From NCBI GenBank assembly GCA_024710705.1, contig JANJUF010000062.1:1-64000 (forward strand): 64,000 bases of DNA, written 5' to 3'. Each line of letters opens with the position of its first letter. The first letter of the stretch is position 1. This document shows positions 7,941 through 15,732 of the stretch, in pieces. The position numbers were made by a program, and so were the translations under genes. Under the pieces are notes generated by a model, which made no database searches, was not told the origin of the DNA, and saw nothing but the letters and a program-made list of their open reading frames with translations. This DNA comes from Gemmatimonadaceae bacterium (GTDB lineage: Bacteria > Gemmatimonadota > Gemmatimonadetes > Gemmatimonadales > Gemmatimonadaceae).

Positions 7941-9119
7941 ATGAGCCGCATCGCCATCCTCGATCCCATGTCCGGCATCGCCGGCGACATGTGCCTCGGT
8001 GCCCTGCTCGACGTCGGGCTCGACGAGCGCTTCGTGCGCGAGTTGCCGACGACGCTCGGCATCGCCGACGTGCAGGTGTCCGTCAGCAGCGTGTCGCGCG
8101 GCCAGATCGCCTGCAAGAAGGTGGAGTTCGCCGTTCCGCCGCAGCCGCATGGCCGGCACCTCAAGCACATTCGGGCCATCGTGGAGGCCACCAGTGCGCC
8201 GGACACGGTGAAGGCCAAGGCCATGGAGTGCTTCACGCTGATTACCGAGTGCGAGGCGGCGATCCACGGGACCACCGTGGAGCGCGTGCATCTGCACGAG
8301 GTGGGGAGCGTAGACGCCATCCTCGACATCGTCGGGACGATCTGGGGCCTGCAGCAACTCGGCGTCGCCCACGTGTACTGCGGCACGATCCCGCTCGGGG
8401 ATGGCTTCGTGGACACGCAGCACGGGCGGATGGCGGTGCCGACGGCGGCGACCCTGCGACTGCTGGAAGGACTCCCCGTGCGTCCCGGCCCCGATGGCTC
8501 GGGGGAGCTGGTCACCCCGACTGGCGCTGCACTCGTGCGGGTATTGAGCGAAGGCCCCCCGCCGCACGAGTTCATCCCCATCAAGAGCGGCTTCGGGGCT
8601 GGCACGAAAGACTTCACGGACCGCGCCAACGCGCTCCGTATCATCCTGGCCGACGGGCTCTCCGATGAGGAGATGGTGCGCACCCCCGCCGTGGCGTTCG
8701 TACTCGCCGCCGACATGGATGACGCCACCGGGGAAGAGCTGTCCGCCGTGGCGAACGCGTTGCGGGCAGCCGGGGCGCTGGACGTGACGCTCTTGTCCGT
8801 CCTCATGAAGAAGGGACGCCCGGGGACCCGCATCGAGGTGTTGGCTGACGCGGAGCAGGTGGAGGTGCTCGAGACGATGCTGCTCCGGGAGTCCACGACC
8901 ATCGGGGTGCGGCGCTATCCGGTTGGCCGTCGGGTCCTGCCTCGCGAGTCCGTCGCGGTGGACGTCCTCGGGCATCGGGTGGGCCTGAAGGTGGTCACGC
9001 TCCCAGATGGCACGACGCGTGCAAAACCAGAATCCGATGACGTGGACCGCGTGGCGGAGGCGACGGGGCGCACCCGGCGGGAGATCGTCGAATTGGCACT
9101 CCGCGCGGGCCGCAAGTAG
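7941..9119 (+). CDS. larC: Nickel pincer cofactor biosynthesis protein LarC
   Basis: LarC (DUF111) inserts nickel, in a CTP-dependent step, into the pyridinium-thioacid mononucleotide to complete the nickel-pincer cofactor of lactate racemase-type enzymes. The 392-residue ORF begins with the family signature DPMSGIAGDMCLGALLD. It has the histidine-containing HLHEVGSVDAI block, PLGDGFVDTQHG, and a C-terminal LarC2-like half with LMKKGRPGTRIEVL. In Lactobacillus the two halves are joined by a programmed frameshift; here they are one continuous frame. No larA, larB or larE is nearby. Confidence 0.88.
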   Translation: MSRIAILDPMSGIAGDMCLGALLDVGLDERFVRELPTTLGIADVQVSVSSVSRGQIACKKVEFAVPPQPHGRHLKHIRAIVEATSAPDTVKAKAMECFTLITECEAAIHGTTVERVHLHEVGSVDAILDIVGTIWGLQQLGVAHVYCGTIPLGDGFVDTQHGRMAVPTAATLRLLEGLPVRPGPDGSGELVTPTGAALVRVLSEGPPPHEFIPIKSGFGAGTKDFTDRANALRIILADGLSDEEMVRTPAVAFVLAADMDDATGEELSAVANALRAAGALDVTLLSVLMKKGRPGTRIEVLADAEQVEVLETMLLRESTTIGVRRYPVGRRVLPRESVAVDVLGHRVGLKVVTLPDGTTRAKPESDDVDRVAEATGRTRREIVELALRAGRK

Positions 9120-9129
9120 CTGTCCCGCA

Positions 9130-9158
9130 TTGTTTTCGGCCTCGTCGGCTGATACATT
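9130..9158 (+). promoter_or_regulatory. Putative sigma-70-type promoter of the DUF512 gene
   Basis: TTGTTT (9130-9135) and TACATT (9153-9158) are separated by 17 bases. The -10 box ends five bases before the ATG at 9164, so transcription would start at or near the start codon. This favours ATG 9164 over the ORF-track GTG 9161. Confidence 0.55.
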
Positions 9159-9163
9159 AGGTG

Positions 9164-10456
9164 ATGGTTCGCGTAAGCAAGGTCCACCCGGGAAGCATCG
9201 CCGCCGAACTGGGCATCACGCCCGGGGCGGAACTGCTCGCCGTGGATGGACGCCCGCTCGAGGACTTCCTCGACTGGGAGTTCCTCACCGCCGATGACGC
9301 CTTCGAGCTCGAGGCCAAGCTCGCCGATGGCGAGCACGTGGTCTTCGAGATCGAGCGCGAGGGCGGCGACCCGATGGGGATCGAGCTCGAACCGCCCAAC
9401 GTGCGCCGTTGCGCCAATCGCTGCGAGTTCTGCTTCATCGAGGGTCTCCCCAAGGGCCTGCGCAAGCCGCTCTACATCCGCGACGACGATTACCGCCTCT
9501 CGTTCGCCTACGGGAACTTCGCGACGCTGTCGAACCTGAAGGAACGCGACATCGCCCGCATCCTCGAGTACCGGCTGTCGCCGCTCTACGTGTCCGTGCA
9601 CGCGACGCCGTGGGACGCGCGGAAGAAGCTGCTCAACAACCCGCGAGTGCCGAACATCCTCGAGCAGCTCACGCGGCTGACCGACGGCGGCATCCAGTTC
9701 CACGGCCAGATGGTGGTCGTGCCAGGGCTGAATGACGGCGACGTGCTCGAAGCGTCGTTGCGTGACCTCTATGCGTTCGGCGACAACTGTCTCTCCGTGG
9801 CGCTGGTCCCGGTGGGGCTCACGCAATTCTCCCACATCTACACCGGCCAATCCATGGACCGCGAGAATGCGTCGCGGATCCTCGACGCCGCCGAGCGGTG
9901 GGCCGCCCGCGCCGAGGCCGAGCGCGGCGCGCCCTGGGTGTATGGCTCGGACGAGCTGTATCTCCTCGCCGGCCGCGAGTTGCCCAAGGCCGAGCACTAC
10001 CGCGATTTCGCGCAGATCGAGAATGGCGTGGGCGCCATCACCTCGTTGCGCGATCGCGTCCGGGCCGGCGTGGCGCGACTCCCGCGACTGGACGGCCGCC
10101 GCATCGGGATCGTGACCGGCTCGGCCATGGCCGCCCTGATGCCGGAGTTCCTCGACCAGTTGCACGCCCAGACCGGCGCGCACTTCGAGGTGATTCCGAT
10201 GACCAACTCCCTTTTCGGACCCACCGTGACCACTGCAGGACTTCTCGTGGGGGCCGACATCCGCCGCGCACTCGCGGACAGAACCGATCTCGATCTCGCG
10301 TTGATCCCCGCCGAGACGATCAACCAGGACGGACTCTTCCTCGACGACGAGGCCTTCGTCGTGGTGCGCGAATCGCTGCCGATGCCGGTGTACCCCTCGT
10401 ACGATTTCATCGACGTGCTCGAAGCCGAAGGCGCGCCGGTGGGAGCGGGACGATGA
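9164..10456 (+). CDS. DUF512 family protein: PDZ domain plus radical SAM domain
   Basis: The 430-residue product begins with a PDZ-like segment (VHPGSIAAELGITPGAELL) and then has a radical SAM cluster motif CANRCEFC (CX3CX2C) followed by FIEGLPKGLRKPLYIRDDDY. The C-terminal DUF512 part includes GIVTGSAMAALM. Its substrate is not established. The downstream order der-plsY-gpsA is the neighbourhood in which this family is often found, which suggests a link to ribosome or membrane biogenesis. Its stop overlaps the der ATG (ATGA). The message is probably leaderless. Confidence 0.87.
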   Translation: MVRVSKVHPGSIAAELGITPGAELLAVDGRPLEDFLDWEFLTADDAFELEAKLADGEHVVFEIEREGGDPMGIELEPPNVRRCANRCEFCFIEGLPKGLRKPLYIRDDDYRLSFAYGNFATLSNLKERDIARILEYRLSPLYVSVHATPWDARKKLLNNPRVPNILEQLTRLTDGGIQFHGQMVVVPGLNDGDVLEASLRDLYAFGDNCLSVALVPVGLTQFSHIYTGQSMDRENASRILDAAERWAARAEAERGAPWVYGSDELYLLAGRELPKAEHYRDFAQIENGVGAITSLRDRVRAGVARLPRLDGRRIGIVTGSAMAALMPEFLDQLHAQTGAHFEVIPMTNSLFGPTVTTAGLLVGADIRRALADRTDLDLALIPAETINQDGLFLDDEAFVVVRESLPMPVYPSYDFIDVLEAEGAPVGAGR

Positions 10457-11781
10457 GCAACATTCCGGTGGTGGCGCTGGTGGGGCGGCCGAACGTCGGC
10501 AAGAGCGCCCTGTTCAATCGCTTGATCGGTGACGACACGGCAATCGTGAGTGAGGAAGCGGGCACCACCCGCGACCGCCACTTCGCCAGCTGCACCTGGC
10601 AGGGGCGGACGTTCTGGCTGGTGGATACCGGCGGCCTCATCGAGGACTCGGATCTCCCCATGGACGTGGCCATCCGTCGCCAGGTGCGCGAGGCCATCGC
10701 CGAAGCCGACCTGCTGCTGCTGACGGTGGACGCCAAGAACGGGTTGCACCCCAGCGACGGGCGCATCGTGGACCTGCTGCGCAACTCGCGGAAGCCGTGG
10801 CTGCTCGTGGCCAACAAGGTGGACGACCCCACGCGGACCGATTTCTACGAGTTCTACAATTTGGGCGCTGGCGATCCGGTACCGGTGTCGGCGGTGAATG
10901 GCAAGAACTCCGGCGACCTGCTCGACATGATCGTCAATGCGCTCCCCGAGGCACCGGCCGAGCCGGGCCCGGAGGTGCTGCGGGTGGCGGTCGTGGGGCG
11001 GCCTAACGTCGGCAAGTCGTCGTTCATCAACCGCCTCTTGGGCGAGGAGCGGCTGGTGGTCTCGGACGTGGCAGGCACCACACGTGATTCAATCGACACG
11101 CCCTTCGTGTACCACAACCGCGACTTCATCTTCGTGGACACCGCCGGCCTGCGGCGCCAAAGCAAGATCGACGACGGCATCGAGTTCTACTCGTCATTGC
11201 GGACGCGACGGGCCATCGAGCGCGCCGACATCTGCATCCTGATGATCGATGCGGTGGAAGGGCTCCACAACCAGGACCTCAAGATCGCGACGCTGGCCTG
11301 GGAGTCGGGGCGGGGGATGATCATCGTCGTCAACAAGTGGGACCTGAAGGAGAAGGACGACAAGACTTCGGCGAAGTTCCAGAAGGAGTGCGTGGAGAAG
11401 GCCCCCTACCTGAAGTTCGTCCCCTTCCTGTTCACGAGCGCCATCACCGGGCAGCGCGTGACGAAGGTGCTGGACCTCCTGCTCGAGGTGGAAGCCGAGC
11501 GCGGCAAGCGCATCACCACCTCCGAGGTGAACGACGCCCTGCAGGAACTGCTCGCGCGTCGCCAGCCTCCGCAGGCGGCGGGACGCGAGGTGAAGTTCAA
11601 CTACGCCACCCAGGTCGAGACCTCCCCGCCGGCCATCGCCGTGTTCGGCAACCACCCCGAGCTCGTGCAGGAGCACTACGTGCGCTACCTGCACAACGGC
11701 TTCCGCGAGAAGTGGGGATTCTTCGGCAATCCGCTGCGGATCCTGATGCGTCGCAAGGGAGGACGGAACGACGATGAATGA
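10453..11781 (+). CDS. der: Ribosome biogenesis GTPase Der (EngA)
   Basis: Der is a tandem-GTPase factor for 50S subunit assembly. The 442-residue product carries two complete G domains. The first has GRPNVGKSALFNRL, DTGG and NKVD; the second has GRPNVGKSSFINRL, DTAGLRR and NKWD. A C-terminal KH-like domain contains FNYATQ and ends in RRKGGRNDDE. The ORF track extends upstream to 9898, but ATG 10453 sits behind a GGGAGCGGGACG ribosome site and overlaps the DUF512 stop. The 3' end overlaps plsY by eight bases. Confidence 0.96.
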   Translation: MSNIPVVALVGRPNVGKSALFNRLIGDDTAIVSEEAGTTRDRHFASCTWQGRTFWLVDTGGLIEDSDLPMDVAIRRQVREAIAEADLLLLTVDAKNGLHPSDGRIVDLLRNSRKPWLLVANKVDDPTRTDFYEFYNLGAGDPVPVSAVNGKNSGDLLDMIVNALPEAPAEPGPEVLRVAVVGRPNVGKSSFINRLLGEERLVVSDVAGTTRDSIDTPFVYHNRDFIFVDTAGLRRQSKIDDGIEFYSSLRTRRAIERADICILMIDAVEGLHNQDLKIATLAWESGRGMIIVVNKWDLKEKDDKTSAKFQKECVEKAPYLKFVPFLFTSAITGQRVTKVLDLLLEVEAERGKRITTSEVNDALQELLARRQPPQAAGREVKFNYATQVETSPPAIAVFGNHPELVQEHYVRYLHNGFREKWGFFGNPLRILMRRKGGRNDDE

Positions 11782-12436
11782 CTTGCTGCGCGGGACGGGC
11801 GGGATGCACTGGAGCGTCGCGCTGACCCTGGCCTACCTCATCGGCTCGATTCCCACGGCCTACCTGGCTGGCCGTCTGCTCAAGGGCATTGACCTGCGCA
11901 CCATTGGCTCCGGCAACCTCGGGGCCACCAACGTGTACCGGAACCTCGGGGCGATTCCGGCGGCTGTCGTGCTCGTGCTTGACGCTGCCAAGGGCGCGCT
12001 CCCCGTCCTGCTGCTCGCCCCGCGCATCCGCGGCGTCTACGTCTTCGACCTTCGCGAGGCGATGTGGTGGGGCTTGGCCTGCGGCGTGATGGCCATCATC
12101 GGGCACGCCACGCCGATCTTCCTCCTGTGGAAGGGGGGAGGGAAGGGCGTCGCGACGGCAGCGGGCGTCTTCGGCGCACTCGCGCCGGCGGCCACCGGAA
12201 TCGCGATCCTCGTCTTCATTACCGTCGCGGCGAGCAGTGGCTACGTCTCCTTGGCGAGCATTGCGGCTGCGGTGGCGCTCCCCGTGGCGGTGCTCGTCAC
12301 CCTTGGAGCCAAGTCCCCAGCGCTTCTGGTGGCGACGGCGGTGGCGGCGTTTGTGGTGGCCATGCACTGGAAGAACATTCAGCGGCTCCGCGCCGGCACG
12401 GAGCCGAGAACCTTCCGCACGCAGGAGGACGAATGA
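11774..12436 (+). CDS. plsY: Acyl-phosphate:glycerol-3-phosphate acyltransferase PlsY
   Basis: PlsY transfers the acyl group from acyl-phosphate to glycerol-3-phosphate, the first committed step of phospholipid synthesis at the inner membrane. The 220-residue polytopic product has the three cytoplasmic motifs: GSIPTAYLAGR near the N-terminus, GSGNLGATNVYR, and the GGGKGVAT loop. Its partner PlsX is encoded at 49-50 kb. The start lies inside the der 3' end behind GGAGG, and the stop overlaps gpsA (ATGA). Confidence 0.95.
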   Translation: MNDLLRGTGGMHWSVALTLAYLIGSIPTAYLAGRLLKGIDLRTIGSGNLGATNVYRNLGAIPAAVVLVLDAAKGALPVLLLAPRIRGVYVFDLREAMWWGLACGVMAIIGHATPIFLLWKGGGKGVATAAGVFGALAPAATGIAILVFITVAASSGYVSLASIAAAVALPVAVLVTLGAKSPALLVATAVAAFVVAMHWKNIQRLRAGTEPRTFRTQEDE

Positions 12437-13425
12437 GGCTCGCCGTGATCGGCGCGGGCGCCTGGGGCACCGCGCTGGCCAATCTCCTGGCCGAGAACGA
12501 CCACGAGGTGTTGCTCTGGGCCTTCGAGCCCGACGTGGTGGAGTCCATCAACGCCCACGCCGAGAACCGACGCTTCCTCGGCGGTGTGCCGCTGCACCCG
12601 TCGCTGCGCGCCTCCGGGAACATGGACCTGGTGGTGGAGGGTGCGGACCTCGCCCTCTTCGTGGCGCCGTCGCACGTGCTGCGGCAGGTCGCGACGTCCA
12701 GTGCCCGCGCCATGCCGGCCGGCATCCCGCTGGTGGTGGCCACGAAGGGCATTGACCGCGAGAAGCTCTCGCTCATGACGGACGTGGTGGACGACGAGGT
12801 GGCGGGACATCCGATCGTGGCGCTGAGCGGGCCGAGCTTCGCGATGGAAGTGGCCAATCACCTGCCGACGGCCATCGTCGCGGCATCCACCGACCACGAG
12901 GCCGCCCTGCTCACCCAACGCGCCCTCAGTACCTCGGCGTTCCGGGTGTATACGCAGTCGGACGTGATCGGCGTGGAGCTCGGCGGTGCGCTCAAGAACG
13001 TGATGGCCGTGGCCACCGGCATCGCCGACGGGCTGCAGCTTGGCTTCAACGCCCGGGCGGCCCTGATCACGCGCGGGCTCGCCGAGATGACGCGACTCGG
13101 CGTCAAGCTTGGCGCCGATCCGCAGACCTTCGCGGGGCTCGCCGGCATCGGCGACCTGGTGCTCACGTGCACCGGATCGCTTTCGCGCAATCGCTCGGTC
13201 GGACTCGAGATCGGGCGCGGCGCCACGCTGAGCGAGGTGCTCCAGGGCCGCGACACCGTGGCCGAGGGCGTCACCACCACCGAGTCGGCCAAGGCGCTGG
13301 CCGAACGCGAGGGCGTCGAGATGCCGATCGTGCAGGCCGTGCATCGCGTGCTCTTCGAGAAGCAGCCGGCCCGCTGGGCGCTCGTGGAACTGATGACCCG
13401 CGACCTGAAGGCGGAGAACGACTGA
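12433..13425 (+). CDS. gpsA: Glycerol-3-phosphate dehydrogenase [NAD(P)+]
   Basis: GpsA reduces dihydroxyacetone phosphate to glycerol-3-phosphate, the substrate of PlsY encoded immediately upstream. The 330-residue product starts with the NAD(P) loop GAGAWGTALA, has VVATKGID and the substrate block ALSGPSFAMEVA, then the catalytic lysine region GGALKNVMAVATGI and GLAGIGDLVLTCTGS. ATG 12433 is chosen over the ORF-track start because it matches the family N-terminus, follows GGAGG, and overlaps the plsY stop. Confidence 0.96.
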   Translation: MRLAVIGAGAWGTALANLLAENDHEVLLWAFEPDVVESINAHAENRRFLGGVPLHPSLRASGNMDLVVEGADLALFVAPSHVLRQVATSSARAMPAGIPLVVATKGIDREKLSLMTDVVDDEVAGHPIVALSGPSFAMEVANHLPTAIVAASTDHEAALLTQRALSTSAFRVYTQSDVIGVELGGALKNVMAVATGIADGLQLGFNARAALITRGLAEMTRLGVKLGADPQTFAGLAGIGDLVLTCTGSLSRNRSVGLEIGRGATLSEVLQGRDTVAEGVTTTESAKALAEREGVEMPIVQAVHRVLFEKQPARWALVELMTRDLKAEND

Positions 13426-13787
13426 TGGCGGGCGGCGCCGAACCCGTCCGGGAGTTCTTCTCCATCGGGGACGTGTGCGAACTCACCGATCTCAAGCCGC
13501 ACGTCCTGCGGTACTGGGAGAGCCAGTTCCGGTTCCTGAATCCGGCCAAGAACCGGTCGGGGAACCGCGTGTACACCCGCCGCGAAGTGGAGTTGGTGAT
13601 GCTGGTGAAGCATCTGCTCTACACCGAGAAGTACACGATCGAAGGGGCCAAGCAGAAAGTGGACGAACAGCGGAAGGCTGGGGGCGTGAAGCCGGCAGCG
13701 CGCCACGGACTCGATAGCGAGACGGTGCAGCTGCTGGAGAAGGACCTGCAGGCGATCCTCGACATCCTCGAACGCAAGGGCGACTGA
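13425..13787 (+). CDS. MerR-family transcriptional regulator
   Basis: The 120-residue product has an N-terminal MerR-type winged helix: FFSIGDVCELTDLKPHVLRY, then WESQF and NRVYTRREVE. After about residue 80 there is a short helical tail but no recognisable ligand-binding domain and no cysteine cluster, so it is not a metal sensor of the classic type. Its start overlaps the gpsA stop by one base (TGATG) and it abuts surE, so it is translated within this operon. Its targets are not evident. Confidence 0.8.
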   Translation: MAGGAEPVREFFSIGDVCELTDLKPHVLRYWESQFRFLNPAKNRSGNRVYTRREVELVMLVKHLLYTEKYTIEGAKQKVDEQRKAGGVKPAARHGLDSETVQLLEKDLQAILDILERKGD

Positions 13788-14549
13788 ATGCGGGTGCTGT
13801 GCAGCAACGACGATGGGATCCTGGCGCGAGGGCTCGAGTGCCTCGAGCGCGCGGCGCGCCCGCTCGGAGACGTCTGGGTTGTGGCCCCGGACCGCGAACA
13901 GAGCGCGACCAGCCACTCGTTGACCCTCCACCACCCGCTGCGCCCGGTGCAACTCGGGCCGCAACGCTGGCAGGTGGACGGCACGCCCACCGACTGCGTG
14001 ATGCTCGCCATCGAGGCATTGCTGCCGGAGCGTCCGGACTTCGTGTTGAGCGGGATCAACCACGGCCCGAACATGGGGGAGGACGTCCTCTACTCCGGCA
14101 CCGTGGCGGCGGCGATGGAGGGCCTGGCCCTCGGCGTGCCGAGCATCGCCGTCTCGTTCGCCGGGCGCGTGCTTCGCTCCGACGATTCGCTGCTGGATGA
14201 TCACGTCGAGAACCTGGCACGGCTCTTCCAGCACCTGACCTCGCTGCCGCAGTTTCCCGCCGACACGCTGCTGAACGTGAACATCCCGGCCGTGCCGGCC
14301 AAGGAGGTGAAAGGCGTGCGCCTCACGCGCCTCGGGCGGCGCGTGTTCAGCGACTCGCTCACGCCGATGAAGGATCCGTGGGGCCGCGACATCTTCTGGA
14401 TCGGAGGCGGTTCGGTGGCGTGGAGCGGCACGGACGACTCGGACTTCCGCGCCGTGAAGGAGGGCTACATCTCGGTGACGCCCCTGCACCTCGACCTCAC
14501 CGCCAGGGATCGGCTCGACGATGCGGAGCGCTGGTGGCGGCCGCTGTAG
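13788..14549 (+). CDS. surE: 5'/3'-nucleotidase SurE
   Basis: SurE is a metal-dependent phosphatase acting on nucleoside monophosphates, linked to stationary-phase survival. The 253-residue product has the metal-binding SNDDG at residues 6-10, the conserved serine in REQSATSHSLT, and the asparagine in SGINHGPNMGEDVLYSGTV. The start follows AAGGGCGACTGA directly after the MerR gene stop. The adjacent pcm gene is the usual partner of surE in many bacteria. Confidence 0.94.
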   Translation: MRVLCSNDDGILARGLECLERAARPLGDVWVVAPDREQSATSHSLTLHHPLRPVQLGPQRWQVDGTPTDCVMLAIEALLPERPDFVLSGINHGPNMGEDVLYSGTVAAAMEGLALGVPSIAVSFAGRVLRSDDSLLDDHVENLARLFQHLTSLPQFPADTLLNVNIPAVPAKEVKGVRLTRLGRRVFSDSLTPMKDPWGRDIFWIGGGSVAWSGTDDSDFRAVKEGYISVTPLHLDLTARDRLDDAERWWRPL

Positions 14550-15190
14550 TCCGTGAGTTCGGCGGTGCGCGCCGACGCCTCATCGAGGAGCTGCAACGGA
14601 AGGGGATCCGGGATCTCACCGTGCTCAAGGCCTTCGATGATGTCCCGCGGCATGAGTTTGTCCCCACTGGCCTGCGGCACCGTGCCTACGAGGATTGCCC
14701 GCTCCCCATCGGCAATGGGCAGACGATTTCACAGCCCTGGGTACATGCCAAGTATCTCGAAGTGCTGGCGCTCACGGGGAAGGAGCGGGTCCTTGAGATC
14801 GGCACCGGGTCGGGGTTCCTCAGCGCACTGCTGACGAAGCTGGCGGGCCAGGTGTTCAGCATCGAGCGCATCGCACCGCTGGCCGAGCAGGCGCGCGATG
14901 CGCTGCGACGCTGCGGCATCGAGCACGTCATCCAGCGGGTCGGTGACGGTACGCTTGGCTGGCCCGAATACGGACCCTACGATGCGATCCTCGTCGGCGC
15001 GGCGTCACCGGACGTGCCGCAGCCCCTCCTCGACCAGCTTGCCGTCGGCGGGCAGCTCCTGATTCCGGTGGGCGATCGAGAGACGCAGCACCTGCTTCGG
15101 ATCCGGCGCACCGCCGACGGCTACGAGCGCACGACGCTGGATGCCATGCGCTTCGTGCCCCTGATCGGGGCGCACGGCTTCACCACCTGA
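14534..15190 (+). CDS. pcm: Protein-L-isoaspartate O-methyltransferase
   Basis: Pcm methylates isoaspartyl residues in damaged proteins to start their repair. The 218-residue product has VPRHEFVP, the conserved PLPIGNGQTISQPW block, and the SAM-binding loop VLEIGTGSGFLSALL. The ORF track begins far upstream inside surE. GTG 14534, 16 bases before the surE stop, gives the normal length and N-terminus, so the two genes overlap. The surE-pcm pair is a conserved stress and repair module. Confidence 0.92.
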   Translation: MAAAVVREFGGARRRLIEELQRKGIRDLTVLKAFDDVPRHEFVPTGLRHRAYEDCPLPIGNGQTISQPWVHAKYLEVLALTGKERVLEIGTGSGFLSALLTKLAGQVFSIERIAPLAEQARDALRRCGIEHVIQRVGDGTLGWPEYGPYDAILVGAASPDVPQPLLDQLAVGGQLLIPVGDRETQHLLRIRRTADGYERTTLDAMRFVPLIGAHGFTT

Positions 15191-15198
15191 TCTCGCCC

Positions 15199-15732
15199 AT
15201 GCCACCGACCCTCGCGCAACGACTCGCGTCCTCCATCCGCGACGTCCCCGATTTCCCGAAGCCGGGCGTGATGTTCAAGGACATCACGCCGGTGCTGCAC
15301 GACCCGGCGCTGTTTGCCGAGGTCACCGCGGCGATGGCCCGTCCGTGGCAGGGGAAGGGCATCACGCACGTGCTGGCGATCGAGAGCCGCGGCTTCCTGT
15401 TCGGCGGCCCGGTGGCGCAGCATCTCGGCGCCTCGCTCGTGCCGGTGCGGAAGGCCGGCAAGCTGCCCCACACGCACGTCACGGAGCACTACGCCCTGGA
15501 GTACGGCGAGGACGCGGTCGAGATCCACTCCGATGCCATCGACGCCAAGTCGTTGGTGCTGATCGTGGACGACGTGCTTGCCACCGGTGGAACGGCCGCG
15601 GCCACGCGACGCCTCGCCCATCGGCTCGGTGCCGGCGTGGCCGGGATTGCCGTCGTCATTGACCTCGCGTTCCTGCCTTGGCGCAGGACCCTCGCCGGGG
15701 TTCAGGTCGAGACGCTCGTCAGCTTCTCCTGA
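15199..15732 (+). CDS. apt: Adenine phosphoribosyltransferase
   Basis: Apt salvages adenine to AMP using PRPP. The 177-residue product has the family N-terminus DVPDFPKPGVMFKDITP, the AIESRGFLFG block, and the PRPP loop VLIVDDVLATGGTA. It is the last gene of this plus-strand run. Its last 31 bases are also read on the opposite strand as the C-terminus of the RND pump gene. Confidence 0.95.
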   Translation: MPPTLAQRLASSIRDVPDFPKPGVMFKDITPVLHDPALFAEVTAAMARPWQGKGITHVLAIESRGFLFGGPVAQHLGASLVPVRKAGKLPHTHVTEHYALEYGEDAVEIHSDAIDAKSLVLIVDDVLATGGTAAATRRLAHRLGAGVAGIAVVIDLAFLPWRRTLAGVQVETLVSFS

